Shown here in pieces: positions 42,986-51,664 of a stretch of 64,000 bases of DNA. A program made the translations under genes and the position numbers. Where the stretch lies: the NCBI RefSeq assembly GCF_004054195.1, contig NZ_SBIW01000001.1, forward strand, positions 372,001 to 436,000, in the 5' to 3' direction. Every line of letters starts with the position of its first letter. Positions within the stretch are counted from its first letter, which is position 1. The notes under the pieces are model-generated. The model did not search any database. It was not told where the DNA came from and was given only the letters and a program-made list of their open reading frames with translations. This DNA comes from Mucilaginibacter gilvus (GTDB taxonomy: Bacteria; Bacteroidota; Bacteroidia; Sphingobacteriales; Sphingobacteriaceae).

Positions 42986-43059
42986 GATAAATATATTATT
43001 ATCAATAAGTTACAAATAAACCATGTGACTTACCGGGCGAAGCTGTGCCCAAATGGCGT

Positions 43060-44844
43060 ATGTGTAGAATAGCAGGGATAGTATCAGATAAGTTAGGCAG
43101 CGAACAAGTAAAGCGGCATGTAACTACTATGTGTAACGCTATGGAGCACGGTGGGCCCGATGATGCCGGCTTTTTTGAAGATGCCACCGCAGGGCTTGGC
43201 TTTGGCCACCGCCGGCTTTCGATAATTGATCTGAGCAAAAACGGGCACCAGCCAATGGCAGCCAATGGGCAAAAGGCCTGGATAACTTTTAACGGAGAGA
43301 TATACAATTACCGCGAATTAAAATATAGCCTGCAAAAATCAGGGGTGACTTTCACCTCAGAAACGGATACCGAGGTTATTTTACAAGCCTATTTATACTG
43401 GGGCACCGCATCGTTTAATAAACTTAGGGGGATGTTTGCCTTTGCACTTTACGATGTGCTTAAGGCAGAAGTTTACCTGGTGCGCGATTCCGGCGGAATA
43501 AAGCCGCTTTATTACTCAACCACGAACAGTGAGCTGGTTTTTGCATCAGAAATAAAAGCGTTTAAGGCAGCAGGCATAACAAACGATGCCGATGAACGAT
43601 GGCCGGTATGGCTCTTGGCCTATGGGCATATACCAGAGCCCTACACCACCCTAAAAAATGTGCTTAGCCTGCAAAAAGGCCATTATCTGTGCTGGCAAAA
43701 AAACAAAAGCTATACTATAGTTAACTATACCGAACCGGCCGCGCGTAATAGTATAAGCGATATAATCATTGCCCAGGCCGGGATAAGAGAAAGTTTACAA
43801 AACGCGGTTACGCGGCAACTGGTGTCTGACGCCCCCATCGGCGTGTTTTTAAGCGGGGGCATCGATTCCTCCATCTTATCGTTATTGGCAAACGCTAACA
43901 AAGAACAGGAACTTAAAACCATTTCGATATATTTTGACGAAAAGGCATACGATGAGCGTATATTTCAAAACGCGGTATTGGGCAGTATAAACGGCGAAAA
44001 TTTTAAGCACCTGGTTAAAGAGCAAGATTTTGAGGATTACCTGCCTCAAATTATGAGCGCTATGGATATGCCAACAACCGACGGCATCAACTCCTGGTTC
44101 ATCAGCAAGTACGCGCATGATGACGGGTTAAAAGCTGTGCTATCCGGCGTAGGCGCCGACGAACTTTACGGCGGCTACCCTTCGTTCAGCAGAATCAATA
44201 TTGTTAAATATCTCAGAAAGTTCCCTAAAACGCTTTTATCAAAAACCAGCTTGCTGGCGCTAAACAATTATAAACGAATAGCATATCTGGCCCACGAGCA
44301 TCCGGTAGCAGATTATTTGTTTCTGCGAGGATTATTTGCCCCTGCAGATATTGCCAAAATTGTTGATATAAGCGAACAGCAATTGCAGGATATCCTTTTT
44401 GGCGCAACCACAATACCACAATTGGGGGCTTACGATGGGCTGCATGCATCGTGGTTTGAAACTAACCTGTATATGCAAAACCAGCTACTGCGAGATACCG
44501 ATGTAATGAGCATGAGCCACGGGCTGGAGGTAAGGGTGCCGTTTTTAGATGAAGATTTTGTGGCGTTTACCCAACAGGTAGATCCTAAATTGCGGTTCAA
44601 CAACGGCAGGCCAAAACAGCTGTTAATAAATAGCTTTAAAAACGTACTGCCCACCGCTATTTGGAACCGGCCAAAAATGGGCTTTACTTTCCCCCTGCAG
44701 CTATGGATGAAAAACACCAAAAGCATTGCCGACGAAAGTTTTTATCACGGCGCGTTTGCAAAAAAGGTAATTCAGAATTTTAAGAAAGGCCAATTGCACT
44801 GGTCTAAAGCATACGCACTCTATCAAATACAAAAGCATGCCTAA
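43060..44844 (+). CDS. asnB: Asparagine synthase (glutamine-hydrolysing) homologue
   Basis: A 594-residue class II amidotransferase. The ATG at 43060 is chosen over an in-frame GTG at 43045 because it puts the nucleophile at Cys2 (MCRIAGIV). The glutaminase domain shows GHRRLSIIDL and NGEIYNY; the synthetase domain has the ATP pyrophosphatase loop LSGGIDSS and GVGADELYGGYPSF. Homologues within polysaccharide loci may amidate a uronic acid or similar residue rather than make free asparagine, which would fit here. It overlaps the next glycosyltransferase by 8 bp. Confidence 0.9.
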   Translation: MCRIAGIVSDKLGSEQVKRHVTTMCNAMEHGGPDDAGFFEDATAGLGFGHRRLSIIDLSKNGHQPMAANGQKAWITFNGEIYNYRELKYSLQKSGVTFTSETDTEVILQAYLYWGTASFNKLRGMFAFALYDVLKAEVYLVRDSGGIKPLYYSTTNSELVFASEIKAFKAAGITNDADERWPVWLLAYGHIPEPYTTLKNVLSLQKGHYLCWQKNKSYTIVNYTEPAARNSISDIIIAQAGIRESLQNAVTRQLVSDAPIGVFLSGGIDSSILSLLANANKEQELKTISIYFDEKAYDERIFQNAVLGSINGENFKHLVKEQDFEDYLPQIMSAMDMPTTDGINSWFISKYAHDDGLKAVLSGVGADELYGGYPSFSRINIVKYLRKFPKTLLSKTSLLALNNYKRIAYLAHEHPVADYLFLRGLFAPADIAKIVDISEQQLQDILFGATTIPQLGAYDGLHASWFETNLYMQNQLLRDTDVMSMSHGLEVRVPFLDEDFVAFTQQVDPKLRFNNGRPKQLLINSFKNVLPTAIWNRPKMGFTFPLQLWMKNTKSIADESFYHGAFAKKVIQNFKKGQLHWSKAYALYQIQKHA

Positions 44845-45955
44845 AAAGGTTATTCTTTTAACACTACAAACCTTTAGCGCAACGGGCGGCATACAAAAAA
44901 TGGCCCGTACGCTCGCGCATTCGTTACACCACATCTGTCAAAAAAATAACTGGGCGCTAAAACTGTTATCGTTATATGATTCAGACGATGACCTGCTCCC
45001 GCAATACCTGCCGGCGCAAAACTTTAAAGGCTTCAATAAAAACAAAAGCAGCTTTATTTGGCGTACCCTCTTTTACACAAAAAATAACGACACCCTTATT
45101 TTAAGCCATATTAACTTTGCAGTTGTTGGCATTTTAGCAAAATTATTAAACCCCAAATGCAACGTTTGGCTTATAGCCCATGGTATTGAGGTTTGGCGCC
45201 CGCTAAGCTTTCAAAAAAGGCTCCTTTTAAAATATTGCGATAAAATAATTTGCGTAAGCCAATTCACAAAGCACAAGTTGGTTACGCTTCACAACGCAAA
45301 CGCGGATAAATGTGTGATATTAAACAACGCTATCGATCCATTTATAAAACGCCCGGGCATATTTACAAAGCCTGATAACCTGCTAAAAAGGTATGGTATA
45401 ACAACCGCCAACCCGGTTATCTTCACGCTTACACGCTTGGCATCAACAGAAAAGTATAAAGGGTACGAAAATGTGATAACTGCCGTAGGGGCATTAAAAC
45501 ACCAGTTTCCGGGCATTAAGTACATTCTTTCCGGCAAGTACGATGAGCGGGAGGGGGTACGCGTTAAAGAACTCATCAGAAAGCATGACGTTAGCGATAA
45601 TGTGATCCTTACCGGCTTTATTGATGAGGCAGAACTGGTAGATCATTTTCTGCTGGCCGATCTGTTTGTACTGCCAAGCAAAAAGGAGGGGTTCGGCATC
45701 GTATTTATAGAAGCATTAGCCTGTGGCCTGCCGGTATTGTGCGGTAATGCCGATGGCAGTGTTGATGCTATACGCAATGGGGAATTGGGTACAGCCATTG
45801 ACCCGGATGATAACGAGGAGCTTGGGCGCCGGATATCTGAATATTTAACAAACCCGCTAACCGTAACCCAGCGCAGCTACCTGCAAAAAAATTGCCTGCA
45901 ATATTTTAGCGAAGAAAGCTATATCAATAACCTGCGGTACCTATTGGATAGTTAG
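44837..45955 (+). CDS. Family 4 glycosyltransferase
   Basis: A 372-residue GT-B retaining glycosyltransferase. The N-domain has the loop TFSATGGIQKMARTLA (12-27), the middle HGIEVWRPLSF and ICVSQFTKHKL segments are typical, and the C-domain carries the donor motif SKKEGFGIVFIEALACGLPVL (E-x7-E). It probably transfers one sugar in repeat-unit assembly. It overlaps asnB by 8 bp, and the ABC ATPase gene follows after 37 bp. Confidence 0.93.
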   Translation: MPKKVILLTLQTFSATGGIQKMARTLAHSLHHICQKNNWALKLLSLYDSDDDLLPQYLPAQNFKGFNKNKSSFIWRTLFYTKNNDTLILSHINFAVVGILAKLLNPKCNVWLIAHGIEVWRPLSFQKRLLLKYCDKIICVSQFTKHKLVTLHNANADKCVILNNAIDPFIKRPGIFTKPDNLLKRYGITTANPVIFTLTRLASTEKYKGYENVITAVGALKHQFPGIKYILSGKYDEREGVRVKELIRKHDVSDNVILTGFIDEAELVDHFLLADLFVLPSKKEGFGIVFIEALACGLPVLCGNADGSVDAIRNGELGTAIDPDDNEELGRRISEYLTNPLTVTQRSYLQKNCLQYFSEESYINNLRYLLDS

Positions 45956-45992
45956 ATGCCTGTTATATTAAATCTCACCATATTGTTTCGCA

Positions 45993-47279
45993 ATGCCTAA
46001 AGTGATACAGGTTCAAAATTTATCAAAGGCTTATCAACTGGGTTCTTTTGGTACAGGCACCATATCGCGCGATATAGAACGTTATTGGGCACGCCTAAGA
46101 GGTAAAGAAGACCCCTTTTTAAAAATTGGTGAAATAAACGACCGTACAACCACGGGAACAAGCAGTGTGGTTTGGAGTTTAAAAGACATCGACTTTGAAA
46201 TTGAACAAGGCAGCGCCGTAGGTATCATTGGCCGAAACGGCGCCGGCAAAAGCACCTTACTTAAAATATTAAGCAGAACCACCGCCCCTACAACAGGTAC
46301 TGTAAAAATGAAGGGGCGTGTTGCAAGTCTGCTGGAAGTAGGTACCGGTTTCCATCCCGAACTTACGGGCACCGAAAACATATATCTTAACGGGGCCATA
46401 TTGGGCATGCGGAAGGCCGAGATCAAAAAGAAATTTGATGAAATTGTTGAGTTCTCCGGCGTGGAAAGATACATCAACACGCCGGTGAAACGCTACTCAT
46501 CGGGCATGTATGTAAGACTGGCATTTGCGGTAGCTGCTCACCTCGAATCAGAGATCCTGATCATTGACGAGGTGCTTGCCGTAGGCGACGCCGAATTTCA
46601 AAAGAAATGTCTGGGTAAAATTGGCGAGGTAAGCAAAGGCGAAGGCCGTACAGTTTTGTTTGTAAGCCACAATATGGCGGCCATCAAATCGCTTTGTACA
46701 CAAGGGATAGTATTAACAAATGGCCAATTAACATTTGGAGGCAAACAGCTTGAGGCTGTTAACTTTTACCAGTTAAATAACGACCTCCCCTCTCATTTTG
46801 ACCATAAAGCCAACCTGGATACCGCGCCTGGTAACGATACTATCCGCATAAAAAGCTTTAAAGTTGAGCCAATAAACGGCGAGGTTATTTCCATATCAAC
46901 CGGGGCCTATTTTACACTGACGTTTTACAATCAAAAAGCTAACATAAATTTAGACGCTACTTTTGAGTTAAAAAATGATGATGAAGTTATCGTTTTTCAC
47001 CAGGGAGTGCTGATAAGTACTAACAATGATTCCAAACAGGGTATGTATACCGTTAGGGGTATGTTGCCAGCTAATCTGCTAAATGCGGGCCGGTACGCGT
47101 TTAAGATCATTTTTGGTGAGAACCAGCGTTATGAATTATTCTCCGCGAATGATTTTATACGGTTTGAAGTTTTAAACGAAAGCGCCGGCAGCAACAGCGC
47201 GCTAACACCGGGCGTAATACTGCCTAACATACAATACAAGGTTAATTTTGAGCCGGCTACCACCCATGTTAAGTCCTGA
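45993..47279 (+). CDS. Polysaccharide ABC transporter ATP-binding protein (Wzt-like)
   Basis: A 428-residue ATPase. The nucleotide-binding domain has Walker A GRNGAGKST (80-88), the Q-loop region, signature YSSGM (168-172), Walker B ILIIDEV (188-194) and the H-loop VSHNMAA. A C-terminal domain of about 170 residues (from about 265) resembles the Wzt carbohydrate-binding beta sandwich that recognises the end of the glycan. Such ATPases act with a Wzm permease, but no permease gene is seen anywhere in the window. Confidence 0.93.
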   Translation: MPKVIQVQNLSKAYQLGSFGTGTISRDIERYWARLRGKEDPFLKIGEINDRTTTGTSSVVWSLKDIDFEIEQGSAVGIIGRNGAGKSTLLKILSRTTAPTTGTVKMKGRVASLLEVGTGFHPELTGTENIYLNGAILGMRKAEIKKKFDEIVEFSGVERYINTPVKRYSSGMYVRLAFAVAAHLESEILIIDEVLAVGDAEFQKKCLGKIGEVSKGEGRTVLFVSHNMAAIKSLCTQGIVLTNGQLTFGGKQLEAVNFYQLNNDLPSHFDHKANLDTAPGNDTIRIKSFKVEPINGEVISISTGAYFTLTFYNQKANINLDATFELKNDDEVIVFHQGVLISTNNDSKQGMYTVRGMLPANLLNAGRYAFKIIFGENQRYELFSANDFIRFEVLNESAGSNSALTPGVILPNIQYKVNFEPATTHVKS

Positions 47280-47673
47280 GATAATACAACTGCCAAAGAT
47301 ATTGGACGACCGGGGTAACCTATCGTTTATAGAAGAAGGCAACCATATTCCGTTTAAGATAGAACGCACGTATTGGATATATGACGTACCCGGCGGCGAA
47401 TGCAGAGGTGGGCATGCCTACAGCGATCTGCAGGAGTTTATTGTGGCATTAAGCGGAAGCTTTGATGTAGTATTACACGATGGCACAAAAGAGCTACGGT
47501 TCCATCTAAACAGATCGTACTATGGCTTATACATCCCAAAAATGATGTGGCGCGAACTGGAGAATTTCTCCACCAATTCCCTCGCCCTTATACTGGCAGA
47601 TAAAAAATACGCGGCAGATGCCTACATCCGCAACTTTGATGAGTTTGTACAAAAACGCAATGCCGGGAGTTAA
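47266..47673 (+). CDS. dTDP-sugar 3,4-ketoisomerase-like cupin (FdtA/QdtA family), first copy
   Basis: A 135-residue cupin of the family that moves the keto group of dTDP-4-keto-6-deoxyglucose from C4 to C3, giving the substrate for a 3-aminotransferase. The ATG at 47266 overlaps the Wzt gene by 14 bp and starts right before the family-typical LPKILDDRGNLSFIEE. The active-site region reads GGECRGGHAYSDLQE: H50 is kept, but the second histidine of the usual H-x-H pair is Tyr52. The next gene is a paralogue with both histidines. It may have altered specificity or be less active. Confidence 0.88.
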   Translation: MLSPEIIQLPKILDDRGNLSFIEEGNHIPFKIERTYWIYDVPGGECRGGHAYSDLQEFIVALSGSFDVVLHDGTKELRFHLNRSYYGLYIPKMMWRELENFSTNSLALILADKKYAADAYIRNFDEFVQKRNAGS

Positions 47674-48082
47674 AACAACCGTTTTCGATTGTAATATTAT
47701 GCAGTTGCCGCGGATACACAACCGTGCCGGCAATATTACCCCGGTTGAAAACAATGTGCATATCCCCTTTGCTGTAAAACGGATATATTATTTATACGAC
47801 ATCCCGGGTGGCGAATCGCGCGCCGCGCACGGACACAAAGAATTAGAGCAGGTAATTATAGCCGCAAGCGGCAGTTTTGATGTACATTTGGATGATGGTC
47901 TAAACAAAAAAACAATCCAGTTAAACAGGCCATACGCAGGCCTGCATGTAAAGCCCGGCATCTGGCGCGATATTTCTAACTTTTCCTCGGGCGCTATTTG
48001 CCTGGTGCTGGCCTCGGAGCTTTATGATGAACAGGATTATCTACGGGACTATGAGGGTTTTAAACAATATAAATTAACATAA
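47660..48082 (+). CDS. dTDP-sugar 3,4-ketoisomerase (FdtA/QdtA family), second copy
   Basis: A 140-residue cupin of the same family. It overlaps the first copy by 14 bp; the ATG at 47660 begins MPGVKTTVFDCNIMQLPRIH. The active-site pair is complete (H57 and H59 in RAAHGHKELEQ). It probably converts dTDP-4-keto-6-deoxyglucose to the 3-keto isomer, with gluco (Qui3N) or galacto (Fuc3N) outcome unresolved. RmlA and RmlB, which make the substrate, are not in the window. Confidence 0.9.
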   Translation: MPGVKTTVFDCNIMQLPRIHNRAGNITPVENNVHIPFAVKRIYYLYDIPGGESRAAHGHKELEQVIIAASGSFDVHLDDGLNKKTIQLNRPYAGLHVKPGIWRDISNFSSGAICLVLASELYDEQDYLRDYEGFKQYKLT

Positions 48083-48616
48083 GTGCAGTTCCCTCTTCAT
48101 AAATACGGCTTAGTCTTTAGGTTGGTAGAAGAAAGCGATGCAGCGTTTATTTTGAGCTTACGTACTGATGAGGGCCGGGCAAAACATTTATCGGCAACAG
48201 ACAACAACTTGCAGAAGCAAATTGACTGGATAAGGAACTACAAAGAGCGCGAAAAAGCCGGGATAGATTACTACGTTTTATTTGAGGATGATAAGCAGCA
48301 GCCTCTTGGCGTTTTTAGGCTGTACGATATAAAGGATAAGAGCTTTACCAGTGGCAGTTGGCTCATTAAACCAGGCTGCAATGAATTTGTGGGCTTAAAA
48401 TCTGATTTGTTTATCGGATTTTTGGCGCATGAAATGCTTCATCTGGATGATTGCTTTTTTGATGTGCGAAAAAACAATAAAAAAGTATTGCGCTATCATA
48501 AAAGGTTTGCCAAATTGATAGGTGAAGACGAGTTAAATGTTTATTTTGTGATGGATAGAGCCGCGTACGAGCAAAAAAGTAAGTTTTTAACAAGCATTAT
48601 ACAATCAGATATATAA
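48083..48616 (+). CDS. GNAT acyltransferase of the amino sugar acylation module
   Basis: A 177-residue GNAT protein that starts with GTG directly after the stop codon of the ketoisomerase gene. The fold runs from LVFRLVEESDAAFILSLR through the GVFRLYDI and SGSWLIKPG strands to a NNKKVLRYHKRFAKLIGE helix, the layout of PseH/RimL-like sugar N-acyltransferases. From its position between the ketoisomerases and the carrier protein I infer that it transfers an acyl group onto the 3-amino group of the dTDP sugar. Acetyl-CoA as donor is an alternative. Confidence 0.82.
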   Translation: MQFPLHKYGLVFRLVEESDAAFILSLRTDEGRAKHLSATDNNLQKQIDWIRNYKEREKAGIDYYVLFEDDKQQPLGVFRLYDIKDKSFTSGSWLIKPGCNEFVGLKSDLFIGFLAHEMLHLDDCFFDVRKNNKKVLRYHKRFAKLIGEDELNVYFVMDRAAYEQKSKFLTSIIQSDI

Positions 48617-48621
48617 TTGAG

Positions 48622-48858
48622 ATGGATATAGAAAAATTTATAGTGGAGTTTGCCGACCAGTACGACGAAATAGAAACGGACGGATTCGGCCCGGATACTA
48701 AATTTAAGGAAAACGAAGAGTGGAGTTCTATGACCGCATTATCGGTAATAGCCATGGTTGACGATAGCTATTCGGTTAGGTTAACGGGAGATGATGTGAG
48801 AAAATCATCAACCATCCAGGAAGTTTATGACATTGTAGCCTCAAGGATAAACAGCTAA
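48622..48858 (+). CDS. Dedicated acyl carrier protein
   Basis: A 78-residue acidic helical protein. The phosphopantetheine site is Ser36 in EEWSSMTALSVIAMVDD, followed by the acidic helix III region and a last helix TIQEVYDIVASRI. Housekeeping ACPs carry DSL at this site; the WSSM variant is typical of ACPs in polysaccharide loci. It starts 5 bp after the GNAT stop and ends 2 bp before the KAS III start. It would carry the growing acyl chain for the two KAS III enzymes and the reductase. Confidence 0.9.
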   Translation: MDIEKFIVEFADQYDEIETDGFGPDTKFKENEEWSSMTALSVIAMVDDSYSVRLTGDDVRKSSTIQEVYDIVASRINS

Positions 48859-48860
48859 AG

Positions 48861-49919
48861 ATGGCTTTTTTAGATATAAGAAATGTTGTTATAAAAGGGG
48901 TTGCGGCATGCGTGCCCAAAGCCATTGAAGAAAATATAGACATAATAAACATTCCTGCTTCTGACCTCGAAAAACTAATAAAAAACACAGGGGTGCAAAG
49001 GCGCCATATTATAGCACCCGGCACCTGTACATCTGACCTCTGTTTTGCAGCTGCCGAAAAATTGATTGCCGATTTAAAGTGGGATAAAAGCGAAATTGAA
49101 GGGCTGATATTTGTATCGCAAACACCCGATTATATACTACCTGCCACATCCTGTATACTGCAGAACCGGTTGGGGATTTCAACCGAGTGCCTTACCTTAG
49201 ATATCTCTTTAGGTTGCTCGGGCTTTGTTTACGGCTTAAGCACCATTGCCGGTTATATGCAATCGGGCGCCATTAAAAAAGCTTTATTGCTAACGGGCGA
49301 TACATCCTCCATGACTTGTTCATCTGAAGATAAAAGCAGTTATCCCCTTTTTGGCGATGCTGGAACTGCCCTCGCACTGGAGTACGCTGACGGCGACGGC
49401 GGGATAAAATTCCATTTGGGAACTGACGGAGCAGGTTTCGAGTCTATAATTATAAAAGATGGTGGTTACCGCAATCAAACAACGCAAAGTTCTTTAGACC
49501 GAAACACCGTTTCTGAAGGCATTAGCCGCAATAACCTGGAACTTGCATTAGACGGAATGGACGTTTTTTCATTCGGGATATCAAAAGCACCGGAAACTGT
49601 TAAATTACTCATTGAAAAGTTCGGGCTGGAGAAAGACAGTATCGACTACTTTTACTTTCACCAGGCAAACCTCATGATGAATGAGCGCATCCGCAAAAAG
49701 CTGCAGCTTCCGGAGGAAAAAGCACCGCTTTCTTTAAAAGACTTCGGTAACACAAGCAGCGCAAGCATACCTTTAACCATGGTTACCCAAACTGCCATGG
49801 AATTAAAAAACGGGAAAAACAGCATAGTTGCATGCGGTTTTGGCGTTGGGCTTTCATGGGCAACAATGCAATGTAATACAGAAAATCTCGTTATTCCCGA
49901 TCTGTTATATTATGGATAA
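48861..49919 (+). CDS. 3-oxoacyl-ACP synthase III (KAS III/FabH-like), first copy
   Basis: A 352-residue thiolase-fold condensing enzyme. The catalytic triad is intact: C119 in SLGCSGFVYG, H267 in FHQAN and N297 in FGNTSSASIP. KAS III joins an acyl-CoA primer to malonyl-ACP. Here it lies between the dedicated ACP and a ketoreductase, so it probably starts or extends a short special chain rather than general fatty acids. It overlaps the reductase gene by 8 bp. It shares organisation with the second KAS III at 50660, but the two differ widely in sequence. Confidence 0.93.
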   Translation: MAFLDIRNVVIKGVAACVPKAIEENIDIINIPASDLEKLIKNTGVQRRHIIAPGTCTSDLCFAAAEKLIADLKWDKSEIEGLIFVSQTPDYILPATSCILQNRLGISTECLTLDISLGCSGFVYGLSTIAGYMQSGAIKKALLLTGDTSSMTCSSEDKSSYPLFGDAGTALALEYADGDGGIKFHLGTDGAGFESIIIKDGGYRNQTTQSSLDRNTVSEGISRNNLELALDGMDVFSFGISKAPETVKLLIEKFGLEKDSIDYFYFHQANLMMNERIRKKLQLPEEKAPLSLKDFGNTSSASIPLTMVTQTAMELKNGKNSIVACGFGVGLSWATMQCNTENLVIPDLLYYG

Positions 49920-50658
49920 TCCGTTTTCGTTAGAAAATAAAACGATACTAGTAACTGGTGCATCATCAGGCATTGGCAGGCAAATTGCAATTTCTACCGC
50001 CGGTATGGGCGCGTCATTATATATTTCGGGGAGAAACACTGAGAGGCTAAACGAAACGTTGCAGCTTTTGCCACGCGCCGGGCATACCCATAATACTGCG
50101 GACCTAACTAACGAGTCAGAATTAGATGTGCTTGTGGATGCCTCGCCAAACTTAGATGGGCTTGTATTATCATCCGGTATTGTGCAAACGCTCCCTTTTA
50201 AATTTGCTTCGCATTTGGCCCTCGATAACATGATGCAGGCAAATTTTTATGCTCCTGTATTATTGCTCAATAAACTCCTTCGTAAAAAGAAGCTAAATAA
50301 AGGCTGCTCTGTGGTATTTATATCCTCCATAGCAGGTAATTTTACCGGCACCAAGGGAAATTCAATGTACAGCGCATCAAAAGGTGCAATAAACGCCATG
50401 CAAAAAGTCATAGCTGTGGAGCTTGCAGCACAAAAAATAAGGGTAAATAATGTGTCGCCGGCAATGGTTAAAACCGGCATGCTTGATAATGCTACCGTAT
50501 TTTCTACAGAGCAAATAGAACAAGACGAGAAGAATTACCCACTTGGGTACGGCGAACCCTTAGACGTGGCTAATGGAGTGATTTATTTATTATCTGATGC
50601 AAGCAAATGGGTTACCGGGATTTCGTTAATACTTGACGGAGGTTTTACTATTCAATAA
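49912..50658 (+). CDS. SDR ketoreductase (FabG-like)
   Basis: A 248-residue classical short-chain dehydrogenase. The nucleotide motif TGASSGIG is at 15-22, N111, S138/S139, Y153 and K157 form the catalytic set, and the C-terminus ends WVTGISLILDGGFTIQ as in FabG. The usual NNAG is replaced by SSGI (88-90). It most likely reduces the 3-oxoacyl-ACP made by the flanking KAS III enzymes to a 3-hydroxyacyl-ACP. The ATG at 49912 is used, as the frame further upstream lies inside the KAS III gene. Confidence 0.92.
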   Translation: MDNPFSLENKTILVTGASSGIGRQIAISTAGMGASLYISGRNTERLNETLQLLPRAGHTHNTADLTNESELDVLVDASPNLDGLVLSSGIVQTLPFKFASHLALDNMMQANFYAPVLLLNKLLRKKKLNKGCSVVFISSIAGNFTGTKGNSMYSASKGAINAMQKVIAVELAAQKIRVNNVSPAMVKTGMLDNATVFSTEQIEQDEKNYPLGYGEPLDVANGVIYLLSDASKWVTGISLILDGGFTIQ

Positions 50659-50659
50659 G

Positions 50660-51664
50660 ATGCCCGCTTTCATAAAAGCAATTTCCTATTACCTACCGCA
50701 AAAGGAATTGAGCAATCAGGAACTTTCTGCCCTGTTTCCTGAATGGGGGGTGGAAAAGATAGCATCCAAAATTGGGATAGAAACACGGCACATTGCCGCC
50801 GATGATGAATTTGCATCAGACATGGCCATAGCAGCCGCCAATAATTTGTTTGCCGAGCACGGCATTAAACCGGGCGAAATTGATTTTGTATTGTACTGTA
50901 CCCAAAGCCCCGATTACTTTTTGCCCACTACCGCCTGCATTCTACAGGATAAATTAAATATCCCCGTAAACGCAGGCGCGCTGGATTTTAACCTCGGATG
51001 TTCCGGCTATACTTATGGCCTGGCACTCGCAAAAGGACTTATTGCGGCAGGCATAGCGGGTAATATCCTGCTGCTCACATCAGAAACCTACACAAAATTC
51101 ATCCACCCCAGCGATAAAAGCAACCGCACCATCTTTGGCGATGGCGCTGCTGCAACGCTAATAAGCACCAACGGTTATGCCGAAATTGGCGAATTTGTGC
51201 TGGGCACAAACGGTGCCGGTGCCAATAACCTGATGGTGAAACAAGGTGCGATACGTCACCCGGCAAAAAACACAGGCCTCGTGAATGACGAATTTGGTAA
51301 TGTATCGTCCGATGCTAATTTGCACATGGATGGCCCGGCCATATTCTCGTTTACCTCAGAGGCTGTCCCACCGCTTGTAGAAGAAACTTTAATAAAAAAC
51401 CGGGTAGAAAAAACAGGCATCAGCCAATATATTTTTCACCAGGCTAATCAATATATGCTTACCCACCTGCGCAAAAAGCTGGACATAGCCCCCGAGAACT
51501 TTTATATCAATATGCGGCAATTTGCTAATACGGTATCATCAACCATACCTATTGCCCTTGCCGAAGCTTTAAAAGAAAAAGACACCGCGCCGGGTACCAA
51601 GTGGCTGCTTGCCGGTTTTGGCGTTGGCTACTCCTGGTGCGCTACGGTAATTACATTTAATTAA
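50660..51664 (+). CDS. 3-oxoacyl-ACP synthase III (KAS III/FabH-like), second copy
   Basis: A 334-residue KAS III homologue, start one base after the reductase stop. The catalytic residues are C114 in [11 protein letters not shown]260 in FHQAN and N290 in [10 protein letters not shown], all intact. Having a second condensing enzyme beside one reductase suggests two rounds of chain building, or a different primer. Its stop codon overlaps the next ATG (TAATG), so it is translationally coupled to the aminotransferase. Confidence 0.93.
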   Translation: MPAFIKAISYYLPQKELSNQELSALFPEWGVEKIASKIGIETRHIAADDEFASDMAIAAANNLFAEHGIKPGEIDFVLYCTQSPDYFLPTTACILQDKLNIPVNAGALDFNLGCSGYTYGLALAKGLIAAGIAGNILLLTSETYTKFIHPSDKSNRTIFGDGAAATLISTNGYAEIGEFVLGTNGAGANNLMVKQGAIRHPAKNTGLVNDEFGNVSSDANLHMDGPAIFSFTSEAVPPLVEETLIKNRVEKTGISQYIFHQANQYMLTHLRKKLDIAPENFYINMRQFANTVSSTIPIALAEALKEKDTAPGTKWLLAGFGVGYSWCATVITFN

